DNA from: Halorussus marinus
Lineage (GTDB): Archaea > Halobacteriota > Halobacteria > Halobacteriales > Haladaptataceae
DNA length: 64,000 bases
Direction of reading: 5' to 3'
NCBI RefSeq assembly: GCF_004765795.1
Contig: NZ_SBIV01000003.1
Span: 1 to 64,000 of the forward strand
Shown: positions 26,401 to 33,707 of the stretch, one piece after another
Layout of the letters: the number at the start of each line of letters is the position of its first letter
How positions within the stretch are numbered: position 1 is the stretch's first letter
Notes under the pieces: generated by a model
The model's database searches: none
What the model saw: only the letters and a program-made list of their open reading frames with translations
What the model was told of the DNA's origin: nothing
Position numbers and translations under genes: made by a program

Positions 26401-26497
26401 CGGCGCGTCGTGTCGGACCCAGCTCGGCGACCGGGATGGCGACGCCCCCGAGCCGCCCCACCCGATCGAGAAGGTCGCCGACGCCGCCGGCCGGTAG
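23492..26497 (+). CDS. FAD-linked oxidase fused to Fe-S and CCG domains (YdiJ/Dld-like)
   Basis: This 1001-residue protein joins several modules. Residues about 45-260 form a PCMH-type FAD-binding domain (LPRGGGTSLAGQAV, GNNSTGAHSLKYGKTDAYV). Residues about 265-560 form the FAD-oxidase C-terminal domain, with HAGPGCMHMRP and SGEHGDGRARTQW. Two iron-sulfur motifs follow (CHGCGGCRGEQ and CIGCKGCKRDCP). Two CCG-type segments close it (YHGHCHQK, DSGCCGMAGSFG). The layout matches E. coli YdiJ, a D-2-hydroxyglutarate dehydrogenase, and D-lactate/glycolate oxidase-GlpC fusions. It likely feeds electrons from a D-2-hydroxyacid to the respiratory chain at the inner membrane face. The exact substrate is open. 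Confidence 0.9.
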   Translation: MATHDTPAADERPDRDDDPAADPRADYDYVGGGVADAELVGDLRDRIDGEVRFDSYSRQLYATDASAYEVTPIGVVLPASTADVAAVVEYCADREIPVLPRGGGTSLAGQAVNEAVVLDFTTHMGELVEVDPDDRRARMQAGAVLAELNDELAPHGLKFAPDPAAGNRSTVGGAIGNNSTGAHSLKYGKTDAYVESCEVVLADGTVTTFGEVSLDELRARADPAAEDLQARIYAEVARIVDEEAEAVRDVYPQLKRNVSGYNLDRLIAEAEDGSVNLARLLAGSEGTLGIVTEATVSLEPVPETKAVALLTYPDLLDAMADVDDIVRDHDPAAVEAIDDVLLDLARDTEEFADVVGMLPSGTETALLVEFYAEDDARGREQVADLLDDRVGDRAFDALEAHDADERAQLWKLRKSGMPILLSRTSDAKHISFIEDTAVPTENLADYVAEFQRVLEDNDTFASFYAHAGPGCMHMRPLVDTKSPAGVNQMESISDAVTDLVVEYGGSVSGEHGDGRARTQWNRKLYGDHVWGVFRDLKTAFDPDWLLNPGQVCGDVDMTENLRFDPDYEFEAGFDPALDWANENGFQGMAELCHGCGGCRGEQETTGGVMCPTYRAADEESLSTRGRANMLRQAMSGDLDQDSTDTEFVAEVMDLCIGCKGCKRDCPSEVDMAKLKAEVEHAHHEEHGADLRERLFSEVDRLNAVGSALAPLSNWAEKLPGARTLLEKTVGIARERELPTFHRESFVDWFEARGGPRVSAADAVRKVALFPDAYTNYNHPEAGKAAVRVLEAAGVRVRIPADVTSTGRPAHSKGFLDKSRERAAQNVDALAPKVEDGWEVVLVEPSDAVMLQSDYLDLLGETTDAERVARNTYGVLEYLDRFDLTDAVAFDAPDESVTYHGHCHQKATKKDHHAAAVLDAAGYEVDPLDSGCCGMAGSFGYEAEHYSMSRAIGEILFEQVEASDGDVVVAPGASCRTQLGDRDGDAPEPPHPIEKVADAAGR

Positions 26498-26538
26498 GCC
26501 GGGCCCGGCGCCGTCTCGGGGCGGTCCGCGCCCCGCGT

Positions 26539-27717
26539 TCAGGCCGTGAACAGCTCTCGCGGGAACTCCGCGAGCACCTCCGCGCCGCTGGACGTGACCC
26601 GGAAGGTCTCGCTGAGCTCGACGCCGAAGTCGTCGAACCACAGTCCCGGGATCATGTGGAAGGTCATGTTCTCCTCCAGGATCGTCTCGTCGCCCGGCCG
26701 GATGCTGGCGGTGTGCTCGCCCCAGTCCGGCGGGTAGCCCAGCCCCATCGAGTAGCCGATCCGGTCTTCTTTCTCGACGTCGTACTTCGCGATCGTCTCG
26801 CGCCACGCCTTCTCGACGGACTCGGCGGTCACGCCGGGTTCGACCGCGTCGAGCGCGGCGTCGATGCCCTCGACCACGATGTCGGCGGTCTCTTGGACCT
26901 CCGCCGGCGGGTCGCCGACGAACGTCGTCCGCGCGAGCGGCGAGTGGTACCGATGACGACAGCCCGACAGCTCGATGATGACCGGGTCGCCGTCCTCGAA
27001 CTCCCGGTCGGTCCAGGTGAGGTGGGGCGTCCCGGTGTGGTCGCCCGACGGCATCAGGGGCACGATCGAGGGGTAGTCGCCGCCGTACTCGTCGGTGCCG
27101 TCGACGAGCGCCGAGTAGATCGCCTCGGCGGCCTCGTACTCCGGGACGCCCTCGCCGATGGCGTCGAGCCCCGCGGCCATCGCGTTCTCGGAGATGCGGG
27201 CGGCCTGGCGCATGTACTCTAACTCCTGCTCGGATTTCTCGACCCGGGCCCAGTTGACCAACAGCGTGTGGTCCTCGAAGTCGGCCTCCGGGAGGTTCTT
27301 CTGGAGGCGAGTGTAGGACTTGGCGGTGAAGTAGTAGGCGTCCATCTCCAGTCCGACCGTACCGTCGGCGACTCCGAGCGCCTCCAGTTGGTCGGCGAGA
27401 AAGTCCATCGGATGGAGGTCGTACGGCGAGTGAACGTGGTCGTCGCTGTACGCCCGGATGCTGTCCTCGTCGAGCGTCGTGGTCGCCCGAGCGCCGTTGG
27501 CGTCCATCTCCCGGCCCACCCACACCGGTTCGTCGCGGTCCGGGGTCACGATGACCGCCTGATGGACGTAAAACGACCAGCCGTCGTATCCCGTGAGGTA
27601 GTTCATGTTCGCGGGGTCGGAGACGACGAGCGCGTCCAACTCCTCCTCGCGCAGTCGCGTTTTCGTCCGTTCGATTCGGCGTTCGTACTCGCTCTCGTCG
27701 AAGATCACCTGAGACAT
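26539..27717 (-). CDS. doeA: Ectoine hydrolase (DoeA/EutD-like, M24 fold)
   Basis: The 392-residue protein has the creatinase-like N-domain and pita-bread C-domain of the M24 family. Segments recalled from DoeA/EutD appear throughout: NYLTGYDGWSFYVHQ, PVWVGREMDANGA, HPMDFLADQ, VGLEMDAYYFTA, YGGDYPSIVPLMPSG, GLGYPPDWGEH and ENMTFHMIPGLW. The M24 metal ligands are missing: IIELSGCRHRYHSPLART has Glu and Pro where the two Asp should be, and GYSMGL lacks the His. That is expected for DoeA, which opens the ectoine ring without metal to N-acetyl-diaminobutyrate. ATG at 27717 is preferred over a GTG 15 bases upstream. Confidence 0.8.
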   Translation of the reverse strand: MSQVIFDESEYERRIERTKTRLREEELDALVVSDPANMNYLTGYDGWSFYVHQAVIVTPDRDEPVWVGREMDANGARATTTLDEDSIRAYSDDHVHSPYDLHPMDFLADQLEALGVADGTVGLEMDAYYFTAKSYTRLQKNLPEADFEDHTLLVNWARVEKSEQELEYMRQAARISENAMAAGLDAIGEGVPEYEAAEAIYSALVDGTDEYGGDYPSIVPLMPSGDHTGTPHLTWTDREFEDGDPVIIELSGCRHRYHSPLARTTFVGDPPAEVQETADIVVEGIDAALDAVEPGVTAESVEKAWRETIAKYDVEKEDRIGYSMGLGYPPDWGEHTASIRPGDETILEENMTFHMIPGLWFDDFGVELSETFRVTSSGAEVLAEFPRELFTA

Positions 27718-27762
27718 GGCAACGCTACTCACTACCCCGTTCGCCGACCGAGAGTATAAGGT

Positions 27763-27796
27763 TTTTTGTGTACGATAAAATCGGTTACTGTGTATA
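27763..27796 (+). promoter_or_regulatory. Two half-sites of the cluster operator upstream of doeA
   Basis: TTTTTGTGTACG (27763-27774) and TTACTGTGTATA (27785-27796) each match 10 of 12 positions of the shared half-site TTTCTGTGTATG. They lie 46-79 bases upstream of the doeA start, adjoining a TATA-like CTTATAC on the minus strand (27754-27760). Confidence 0.4.
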
Positions 27797-27807
27797 TCTC
27801 GGTCGAG

Positions 27808-28518
27808 TCACTCTCGCAGGCGCGCCAACACCGGGAGCTCCTCGATTCGCTCGGCCGACAGCGCCTCCCAGATGATCCCGACGGGCCGATCGTAGTCGGT
27901 CTCGGTCCGGATCGTCCGGGTCGGGGTCACCACGAGGTCCATCGGCACGTCGTGGGCGTCGACGTCGACGGGTCCGTCGATCACTTGGGCGTCGTGGACC
28001 GTGGTCGCGATCGTGGTCTCCTCGTCGACCAGTCCCAGTTCGCACAGGACCGCGTATTCGAGGTCGCTGTACCCCTCGCCCTTGCCGATCCGGGCGCCGG
28101 CTTCGGTAACCGCGACGCTCCCCGAGACCACCAGATCGATCGCGTCGACCGCGTCGGGACCGACCTGCCGGGCGTGGTCCTCGACGTGCGAGACGGTCGG
28201 CGCGCTGTCGTACGCCTCGGGCGGGATCTCGCCGGGGTCGAGTTCGTAAAAAGGCTTCTCGTCGCGGAGTCGCGGCACGGCCATGTAGACGGTCTTGCCC
28301 GCCCGGAGCGCCCGCCGGCGGACGGGCAACTGGGGCGCGTCGGGGTTGGCTTTCACCGCGTCGGCCGCCCGCCACTTGTCGGTCTCGGCGAGTCGGTCGG
28401 CGGCGTCGGCGGCGCCCGCGACGTTCGGAATCCGGCCGTGGGGCGGAAACGGGAAGCGCGCGATCCCCTCGGCTTCCAGTCGGTCCCAGATGCGCTCGCG
28501 GTACTCCTGTTTGTCCAT
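27808..28518 (-). CDS. 5-formyltetrahydrofolate cyclo-ligase family protein
   Basis: The 236-residue protein (start MDKQEYRERIWDRLEAEG) contains KANPDAPQLPVRRRALRAGKTVYMAVPRL (broken here by helix) and GARIGKGEGYSDLEYAVL, the GKGxGYxDLE motif that binds the folate/ATP pocket in 5-formyl-THF cyclo-ligases and MTHFSD relatives. It likely recycles 5-formyltetrahydrofolate or a related pterin, or is a paralogue of unknown role. It stands at the edge of the solute cluster, about 90 bases behind doeA and in the same orientation. It need not belong to the same pathway. Confidence 0.75.
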   Translation of the reverse strand: MDKQEYRERIWDRLEAEGIARFPFPPHGRIPNVAGAADAADRLAETDKWRAADAVKANPDAPQLPVRRRALRAGKTVYMAVPRLRDEKPFYELDPGEIPPEAYDSAPTVSHVEDHARQVGPDAVDAIDLVVSGSVAVTEAGARIGKGEGYSDLEYAVLCELGLVDEETTIATTVHDAQVIDGPVDVDAHDVPMDLVVTPTRTIRTETDYDRPVGIIWEALSAERIEELPVLARLRE

Positions 28519-28661
28519 ACTCGCGTTCGGTCCGTGGGCGCCGAAAAGCTCCCGGCTCCGGGCCAAGCGTGATACTTCTCGCTCGCCGGACTAAACCGTT
28601 TGGCCCGCGTCGCTCGCTCGAAAAGTAACCATTAAACGGAGCGCGTCCGTCGGCTTCGAAT

Positions 28662-29468
28662 ATGCAACGACGTTCAGCGACGGTGTACGCCGTCCTCTTT
28701 CTCGTCGTCGCCGCCGGCGCGTACTCGCTCATCGGGACAGCTCAACAGCCCGACATAAGCGTCGAAGGCGACACGTACACGGAAGACCAGACGCTGACCG
28801 TCGGCGACCGCCAGTACACGGTGGCGTCGATCGGTGACGGCGAGGGAACGCTGGCGTGGACGAACGAGTCCGCCCGGTACACAGCGACGTGGGAGAACAA
28901 CACGACGACCCAGTTGGACAACACCACCTATCGGGTGCTCATCCCCAACGAGTCAGACCCGGGCGAGGTGACGCTCCGCCAGCAGTTCAACCTGAGCGAG
29001 AACACCTCGACGGTCACCCAAGACGAGACTCGCTACGTCATCGTCGGTGAGGGCGACAACCGGACGCTCGTCCCGGTCGACGAGTACAAGCGCGATCAGT
29101 TCGGCGAGCCCGACACCCGGACGTTCGCCGAGGGCGAGAGTCTCCAGTACGAGGGCAACGAAACGACCGTCAGCAACATCACGGCCGACGTCGCCACGCT
29201 GGCGTGGACCGGCACGCGGACGAACGAGGTCGGTCTCGCGGAAGGCCGGAACGTCACGCTCGGCCCGACCGGCGACACGCAGAGCTTCGTGCCTCACTTC
29301 CCCGAAGAGGGCGAACTCCTGCTCTCGACCCAGACCGCCGAGTATCAACAGCAACTCGACGCGCAGGCCGACTTCGACGAACGCATCGCCGGGCTGTGGG
29401 GAGTCGTCATCCTCAGCGGCCTCACGGTCGCGTTCCTCGTGATGTTCGCGTTCCTGCCGAACAAGTAA
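28662..29468 (+). CDS. Bitopic haloarchaeal membrane protein with extracellular domain
   Basis: The 268-residue protein has an N-terminal hydrophobic span (about 8-28, VYAVLFLVVAAGAYSLI) and a C-terminal span (about 243-264). The 210 residues between them are very acidic and dotted with N-x-S/T sequons (for example NES, NNTT, NTT, NLS, NES, NIT, NVT), as expected for an S-layer-like glycosylated external domain. Repeating beta patterns (TYTEDQTLTVGDRQYTV) suggest Ig-like or beta-sandwich folds. No enzyme motif. Likely outward-facing; role unknown. Confidence 0.7.
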   Translation: MQRRSATVYAVLFLVVAAGAYSLIGTAQQPDISVEGDTYTEDQTLTVGDRQYTVASIGDGEGTLAWTNESARYTATWENNTTTQLDNTTYRVLIPNESDPGEVTLRQQFNLSENTSTVTQDETRYVIVGEGDNRTLVPVDEYKRDQFGEPDTRTFAEGESLQYEGNETTVSNITADVATLAWTGTRTNEVGLAEGRNVTLGPTGDTQSFVPHFPEEGELLLSTQTAEYQQQLDAQADFDERIAGLWGVVILSGLTVAFLVMFAFLPNK

Positions 29469-29480
29469 CGTAATCGCGGC

Positions 29481-29681
29481 CTACTCCTTCGCGACCCACG
29501 CCAGTCCGGCGCCGATACCGATCGCCGACAGCGCGCCGAGCACCTGTCCGACCGCCAGGAGCGCGCCGCCGCCCTTGTGCGCCCACGGCATCCCGACCAG
29601 CGTCGCGATGCCGACGAGCGCGATCAGTACGCCGAAGCCGATGCCGAGGGGTTCGAGTCGGTCCGCTGTCGTCGTCGCCAT
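29481..29681 (-). CDS. Small two-span membrane protein
   Basis: The 66-residue product (start MATTTADRLEP) has two hydrophobic helices, GIGFGVLIALVGIATLVG and ALLAVGQVLGALSAIGIGAG, joined by a short PWAHKGG loop. It converges on the preceding membrane protein with a 12-base gap. Small membrane proteins of this type are common and uncharacterised in haloarchaea. Confidence 0.65.
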   Translation of the reverse strand: MATTTADRLEPLGIGFGVLIALVGIATLVGMPWAHKGGGALLAVGQVLGALSAIGIGAGLAWVAKE

Positions 29682-29754
29682 ACGTGCGTCCACCCCTTCC
29701 GCCCGGTTAACTGTTACCGAATGCACCCGCTCGACCGGGCGCGGACTCGTCGAC

Positions 29755-31338
29755 TCACGTCCGCGCCCGATCGCTGTCGAGGTCGATGTCCGCCGCCTCC
29801 AACAGCTCTTGGACCTCCGCGCGCTTCTCTTGGTGGTCTGCGAGGAACTCCCGCATCAGCTCGGCGGCCTGCTCCTTGCAGTCGCCACACAGGCGCTCGC
29901 CGTCCACACACTCGTCGTAGACCCGCTTGGCGAACTCGTCGTCGTCGCCCGCGAGCAGGTAGGCGTACAGCTCGTACACCGGACACTCGTCGGCCTGCCC
30001 GCCGAGCTCGCGTTGCTTCTCGGCGGTCTCCCGGCCGCCCGTGGTCGCGGCCTTCACCTTCTCGTAGCCGTCCTCGGGGTCGTCGAGCAGGCTGATGTGG
30101 CTCGCGGGCACCGACGACGACATCTTCCCGCCGGTCAGCCCGGTCATGAACCGGTGGTAGATCGAGGAGGGCGCGACGAAGCCGTAGCCGCCGTGGTCGA
30201 GTTCGACCTCGCGGGCGAGCTCCTCGGCCGCCTCGCGGGAGAGCTCGAACGAATCGACGTGCTCGTCGAACACGCGCTTCTCGCCGTCGACCGCGTCGAT
30301 GAGCGCTTCGAACGCCTCGTCGGTCGCGTTCCGGTCGAGGAACCTGACCCGGGGTCGGAGGGGCTCTTTTCCCGCCTCCCGGAGCTTCGCCGCGACGCGC
30401 TCGCGGGCGTCGTCGGGCGCCATCTCGGCTTCGAGCCAGTCGGCGGCGTCCTCGCACCGGACGGGCTCGTCGGTGTCCTCGGAGAGCGCGCCGTACGCCG
30501 CCGCGAGGTGCTCGCGCTCGTCGGCGTCGGCCTCGAAGCTCGCGTAGGCCTTCGTGACGCCGAAAAACTGCGTCCGGGCCGCGAGGTCCCGCGCGAGCCG
30601 AACGTGGGGGTCCTGGTCGGGACCGACCGGGATGACCGTCGGCTTGGGCTCGTCCAGTTGGGGGTAGAGGATGTCGGCCATCTGGGTCACGACGCTCTGC
30701 ATGTGCGAGACGCTGGTCTCGCCGTCGAAGCCGTAGATGTTCTCCAGCTCGGAGAAGTTGGCGCTCTCGCCGAGTTCGAACCCGAGGTCCTGGAGTTCGC
30801 GGTTGTCCGACTGGCGGTAGAGCTCGCCCTCCTCGGGGTCGAACCCGAGCGCGAGCAGGCTGAGCAGGTAGTCTCGCGCGTGCTCGTCGATCTCGTCCCA
30901 CGTCATCCCGCGGGCGCTGTTGGCTTCGAGGTCGGCGATGAGCGCGTAGGCGTCCCCGCCCTGCTGTTGGTGCCAGATGATTTCGTCGAACACCAGCTTG
31001 TGACCGATGTGGGGGTCGCCGGTCGGCATGAACCCCGAGAGCGCCGCGAAGGGCTCGCCCGTCGCCATCGCCTCGGCCACCTTGCGGTAGTCGCGGTGGC
31101 CGAAGATGACGCCCCGCCGCATCAGGTAGTGGGGATCGGGCACCTCGGCCAGTATCTCGTCGAACGCCTCGATGCCGAAGTCCTCGAACAGCTTCCGGTA
31201 GTCGGCGACGGTCGCCGACCCCCACGGGTCGAGGGTCGTCTCGTCGTCGCCGGCCGCCGTCCCGCCGTCGGGGAGCGGTTCGGCCGCGTCCTCGCCGTCC
31301 GGGTCTCGCCCGCGGTCGCTAGTGGTATCTCGTGTCAT
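29755..31338 (-). CDS. trpS: Tryptophanyl-tRNA synthetase
   Basis: The 527-residue class I synthetase has the HIGH-type motif GDPHIGHK and the KMSKS-type GGKMSSS, with TGLTGGKMSSSVPASH intact. VIPVGPDQDPHVRLARD and YGFVAPSSIYHRFMTGL are typical of archaeal TrpRS. An acidic N-terminal extension of about 40 residues is haloarchaeal. It charges tRNA-Trp. The ATG at 31338 lies eight bases behind endA; the pairing with the splicing endonuclease makes sense because archaeal tRNA-Trp often carries an intron. Confidence 0.96.
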   Translation of the reverse strand: MTRDTTSDRGRDPDGEDAAEPLPDGGTAAGDDETTLDPWGSATVADYRKLFEDFGIEAFDEILAEVPDPHYLMRRGVIFGHRDYRKVAEAMATGEPFAALSGFMPTGDPHIGHKLVFDEIIWHQQQGGDAYALIADLEANSARGMTWDEIDEHARDYLLSLLALGFDPEEGELYRQSDNRELQDLGFELGESANFSELENIYGFDGETSVSHMQSVVTQMADILYPQLDEPKPTVIPVGPDQDPHVRLARDLAARTQFFGVTKAYASFEADADEREHLAAAYGALSEDTDEPVRCEDAADWLEAEMAPDDARERVAAKLREAGKEPLRPRVRFLDRNATDEAFEALIDAVDGEKRVFDEHVDSFELSREAAEELAREVELDHGGYGFVAPSSIYHRFMTGLTGGKMSSSVPASHISLLDDPEDGYEKVKAATTGGRETAEKQRELGGQADECPVYELYAYLLAGDDDEFAKRVYDECVDGERLCGDCKEQAAELMREFLADHQEKRAEVQELLEAADIDLDSDRART

Positions 31339-31346
31339 ATATGATG

Positions 31347-32429
31347 TCACGGTGTCAATCGGCCCACCGAGAGCCAACTCGTTATGCCGTCGTTCGGCCC
31401 TATCAGCGCAAAAATCATTCGCTTCCGGACCCCGTGGGCGAGGCGCACGTCGAGCGCCAGATCGCGGGGCGCGAACGCGTGGTCGTCGGGGAGTACCCGG
31501 ACGAGACACTCCGAGTGGCCCAGATCGTCGACCGACTCGACCTCGGCGTAGGTTCGGAAGTCCGCTCCGAACTTGAAGCCGGTCTTGGGGACGACGCCCC
31601 GTTCGCGGAGCGCCCGGTACACCCGGAGTCGGCGATCGAACCGCTCGCCCTCGACGGCCCGCCCGCGCTCGCGGACGGCCTCGGGACCGCCCTCGACGGC
31701 GAGGACGCCCTCCGTGGCGAGGAACGCGGCCTCGACCAGCGAGAGCTGGAGCGCGCCCGGCACCGAACGGTTCGGGTCCCGGCCGTCGAGGGGCTGACCG
31801 TAGAACCCCAAGTAGTGGAGTCGCTCGGGGGGCTCCCACACCAGCACGCGGTCGTCGAGCAGGTCGGCCGACACGTCCCGGGGCAACTCGACTGTCGAGG
31901 TGCCCCGCAGGTCCGCCCGATCGGTTTCGAGGTACGTGATCTCGCTCTCCTCGTCGACGACCGCGAGCACCGTCGCTCCGAGGTCGGCGGCCGGGACGGC
32001 CGCGCGCTCGCCGACGACCCGGACCCGATACAGCACCTCGTCGTCCCACGGCCCCTTCCCGCGGGGATAGACGACGAAGTCGGACTCGGCTCGCGGGGCC
32101 TCGACCCAGCCCTCGCGGGCCGGCGAGAGGTAAAACCCCCGGTCGCGGAGGTCGGCGTACACCAGAAACCGGGTCGCGATCTCGTCGCCGGCGGCCGCGA
32201 GGAACGCCCGGAACCCCATGCGCTCGCCGTCGGCCCCCGATCGGCCCTCCGCCGCGTCCCGCACGACGCTATCGAGATCTCCCTTGAACAGCAGATACGC
32301 GGCCTCGACCCGCGAGAGCGCGATGTGGTTGCCGGCGTCGAGCGGCCGGCCGTACCCGCTCGAATCGTAGAAGCGCTGGCGGGCGTCCCCGCCGACCACC
32401 ACCTCGCCGTCGCGAAGGCGTCCGTCCAT
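31347..32429 (-). CDS. endA: tRNA-splicing endonuclease EndA
   Basis: The 360-residue protein is a tandem repeat of the EndA fold, the long euryarchaeal form that works as a homodimer. The C-terminal half holds the catalytic triad: Tyr in GADFRTY, His in LGHSECLVRV and Lys in GVRKRMIFAL. The N-terminal half keeps the fold (LSRVEAAYLL, RFLVYADLRDRGFYLSP) but not the triad. It cuts introns at bulge-helix-bulge sites. Start MDGRLRDG at 32429 was chosen because upstream residues are Arg/Pro-rich shadow. It is followed closely by trpS. Confidence 0.95.
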   Translation of the reverse strand: MDGRLRDGEVVVGGDARQRFYDSSGYGRPLDAGNHIALSRVEAAYLLFKGDLDSVVRDAAEGRSGADGERMGFRAFLAAAGDEIATRFLVYADLRDRGFYLSPAREGWVEAPRAESDFVVYPRGKGPWDDEVLYRVRVVGERAAVPAADLGATVLAVVDEESEITYLETDRADLRGTSTVELPRDVSADLLDDRVLVWEPPERLHYLGFYGQPLDGRDPNRSVPGALQLSLVEAAFLATEGVLAVEGGPEAVRERGRAVEGERFDRRLRVYRALRERGVVPKTGFKFGADFRTYAEVESVDDLGHSECLVRVLPDDHAFAPRDLALDVRLAHGVRKRMIFALIGPNDGITSWLSVGRLTP

Positions 32430-32541
32430 GGGCGTCCATCGGATTCCCGGCGTCAAAGGGGCTCCGGTGTCCCCGCGAGGCCGACGGCCTGTCCGCGGGA
32501 AGAGCGCGCTCGCGGCGCTTTCGGTCGGGCGACTCGGGCGG

Positions 32542-33336
32542 CTACTCCCCGTTCCGTGTGGCTCGGCTCGTCGCCGGGGGGCGTTCGCACTCGGCGTCGA
32601 GACACCGCGAGCCGGCCGGATCGCTCGCGTCGTCGGCGCCGTCACCGACTCGGACCCGCGGTAGTCCGCACTCGCAGTCGCCGACTACCTCGCGGTCCGG
32701 GAGTCCGAACGTCGCGTCGCAGTCGGGGTAGCGCTCACAGCCCAGAAACAGGGTTCGCTCGCGCAACACCCGGAGGTCGCCGCCGCAGTCTGGGCAGGCC
32801 CACTCGCGGTCGAACCGGTCGCGCACCGCGTCGTCGAGGCGTTCGCAGTCGCGGTCGACACAGAGTTCGAACCGGTCGCCGCGATCGACCGCCATCTCCG
32901 GCAGGCCACACTCGCAGGTGGTTTCGAGTACGACGGCGTCCCGCGGGAGTCCGTGGTCGACCTCGCAGTCGAGACACGTCACGGCGCCGCGAGCGCGCAC
33001 GAGTCGGCCGTCACACGCCGGACAGCCACCCACCGGTACGCCCGCCGCGGTGGCGTCGTGGCTGGCGCGGTCGCCGTCGCCGTGGGCCTCGACCCGGAGG
33101 CGGTCGCGGTCCTTGACCGCGACGAGCGCGAACTCGCCGTCGGGACCCTGCTCGCGGTGGACCGCGTCCGCGCGGGTGAGCCACGCGACGGGCTGGTAGC
33201 CCGCCGCGTCGTGGACGAGCACGGTGCCGTCGGGCTTGTGGACCACGACGACGCGCCCGCGCTGGCGGCGGGGGTCGTCGTCCGAGCGGTAGATCGTCGT
33301 ACAGTCGCCGGCGTAGACGCGAACTGAGTCGGTCAC
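32542..33336 (-). CDS. NucS N-domain-like protein with C4 zinc fingers
   Basis: The 264-residue product starts with GTG at 33336: VRVYAGDCTTIY, then GRVVVVHKPDGTVLVHDAAG and YQPVAWLT, which is the N-terminal beta domain of the NucS/EndoMS (DUF91) family. The nuclease core (E-D-Q-K) is absent. Instead come several Cys sets (CPAC, CLDC, CECG, CPDC, a CERYPDCDATFG segment like a topoisomerase C4 finger, and CECG). This suggests a DNA-binding protein that lost or never had cleavage. The last residues are Pro/Arg rich. Confidence 0.75.
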   Translation of the reverse strand: MTDSVRVYAGDCTTIYRSDDDPRRQRGRVVVVHKPDGTVLVHDAAGYQPVAWLTRADAVHREQGPDGEFALVAVKDRDRLRVEAHGDGDRASHDATAAGVPVGGCPACDGRLVRARGAVTCLDCEVDHGLPRDAVVLETTCECGLPEMAVDRGDRFELCVDRDCERLDDAVRDRFDREWACPDCGGDLRVLRERTLFLGCERYPDCDATFGLPDREVVGDCECGLPRVRVGDGADDASDPAGSRCLDAECERPPATSRATRNGE

Positions 33337-33452
33337 AGACGTGGGTGGTCCCGGCCTGTGATTTAAACGTTCGCGCGCCCCGACGCGTCCGGGCCGCCGT
33401 CCCGGTCGCTCGCGACGGGCGTTTTTTATGCCCACAGTGTCATACGGCTGAT

Positions 33453-33626
33453 ATGGTCTCTCGCGACACGAAAGAAACCGCCCTGCTCGTGGCCGGCGGA
33501 GTCGTCGGCTTCCTCGTCGCCACGGCGCTCGGCGCGCCGAGCGCCGTGGCGTGGGGGATCTTGATCGGCGTCGGCGGCGTCGGTCCCACGGTCCGCGACG
33601 AGTGGCGCCGCCGCCAAGACGCCTGA
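33453..33626 (+). CDS. Small membrane protein
   Basis: The 57-residue product starts MVSRDTKETALLVAGGVVG, has two short hydrophobic stretches (about 9-27 and 32-44) and ends with a basic RDEWRRRQDA. Its ATG lies about 25 bases after the TATA-like TTTTTTATG, as in leaderless genes. Unknown function. Confidence 0.6.
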   Translation: MVSRDTKETALLVAGGVVGFLVATALGAPSAVAWGILIGVGGVGPTVRDEWRRRQDA

Positions 33627-33707
33627 CGTTCCCTGTCGGCTCTCGATCCGTCACGGTCGGCGCGACGGCGCAGAAAGCATATTCCGATCGACGCCGTCGG
33701 TCCGACC

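Noticed and set aside
24587-27523. 978-codon minus-strand open frame
   Set aside because: It is the antisense shadow of the FAD/Fe-S gene and overlaps the M24 gene in another frame; Arg/Gly-rich composition is typical of GC-rich shadow frames.
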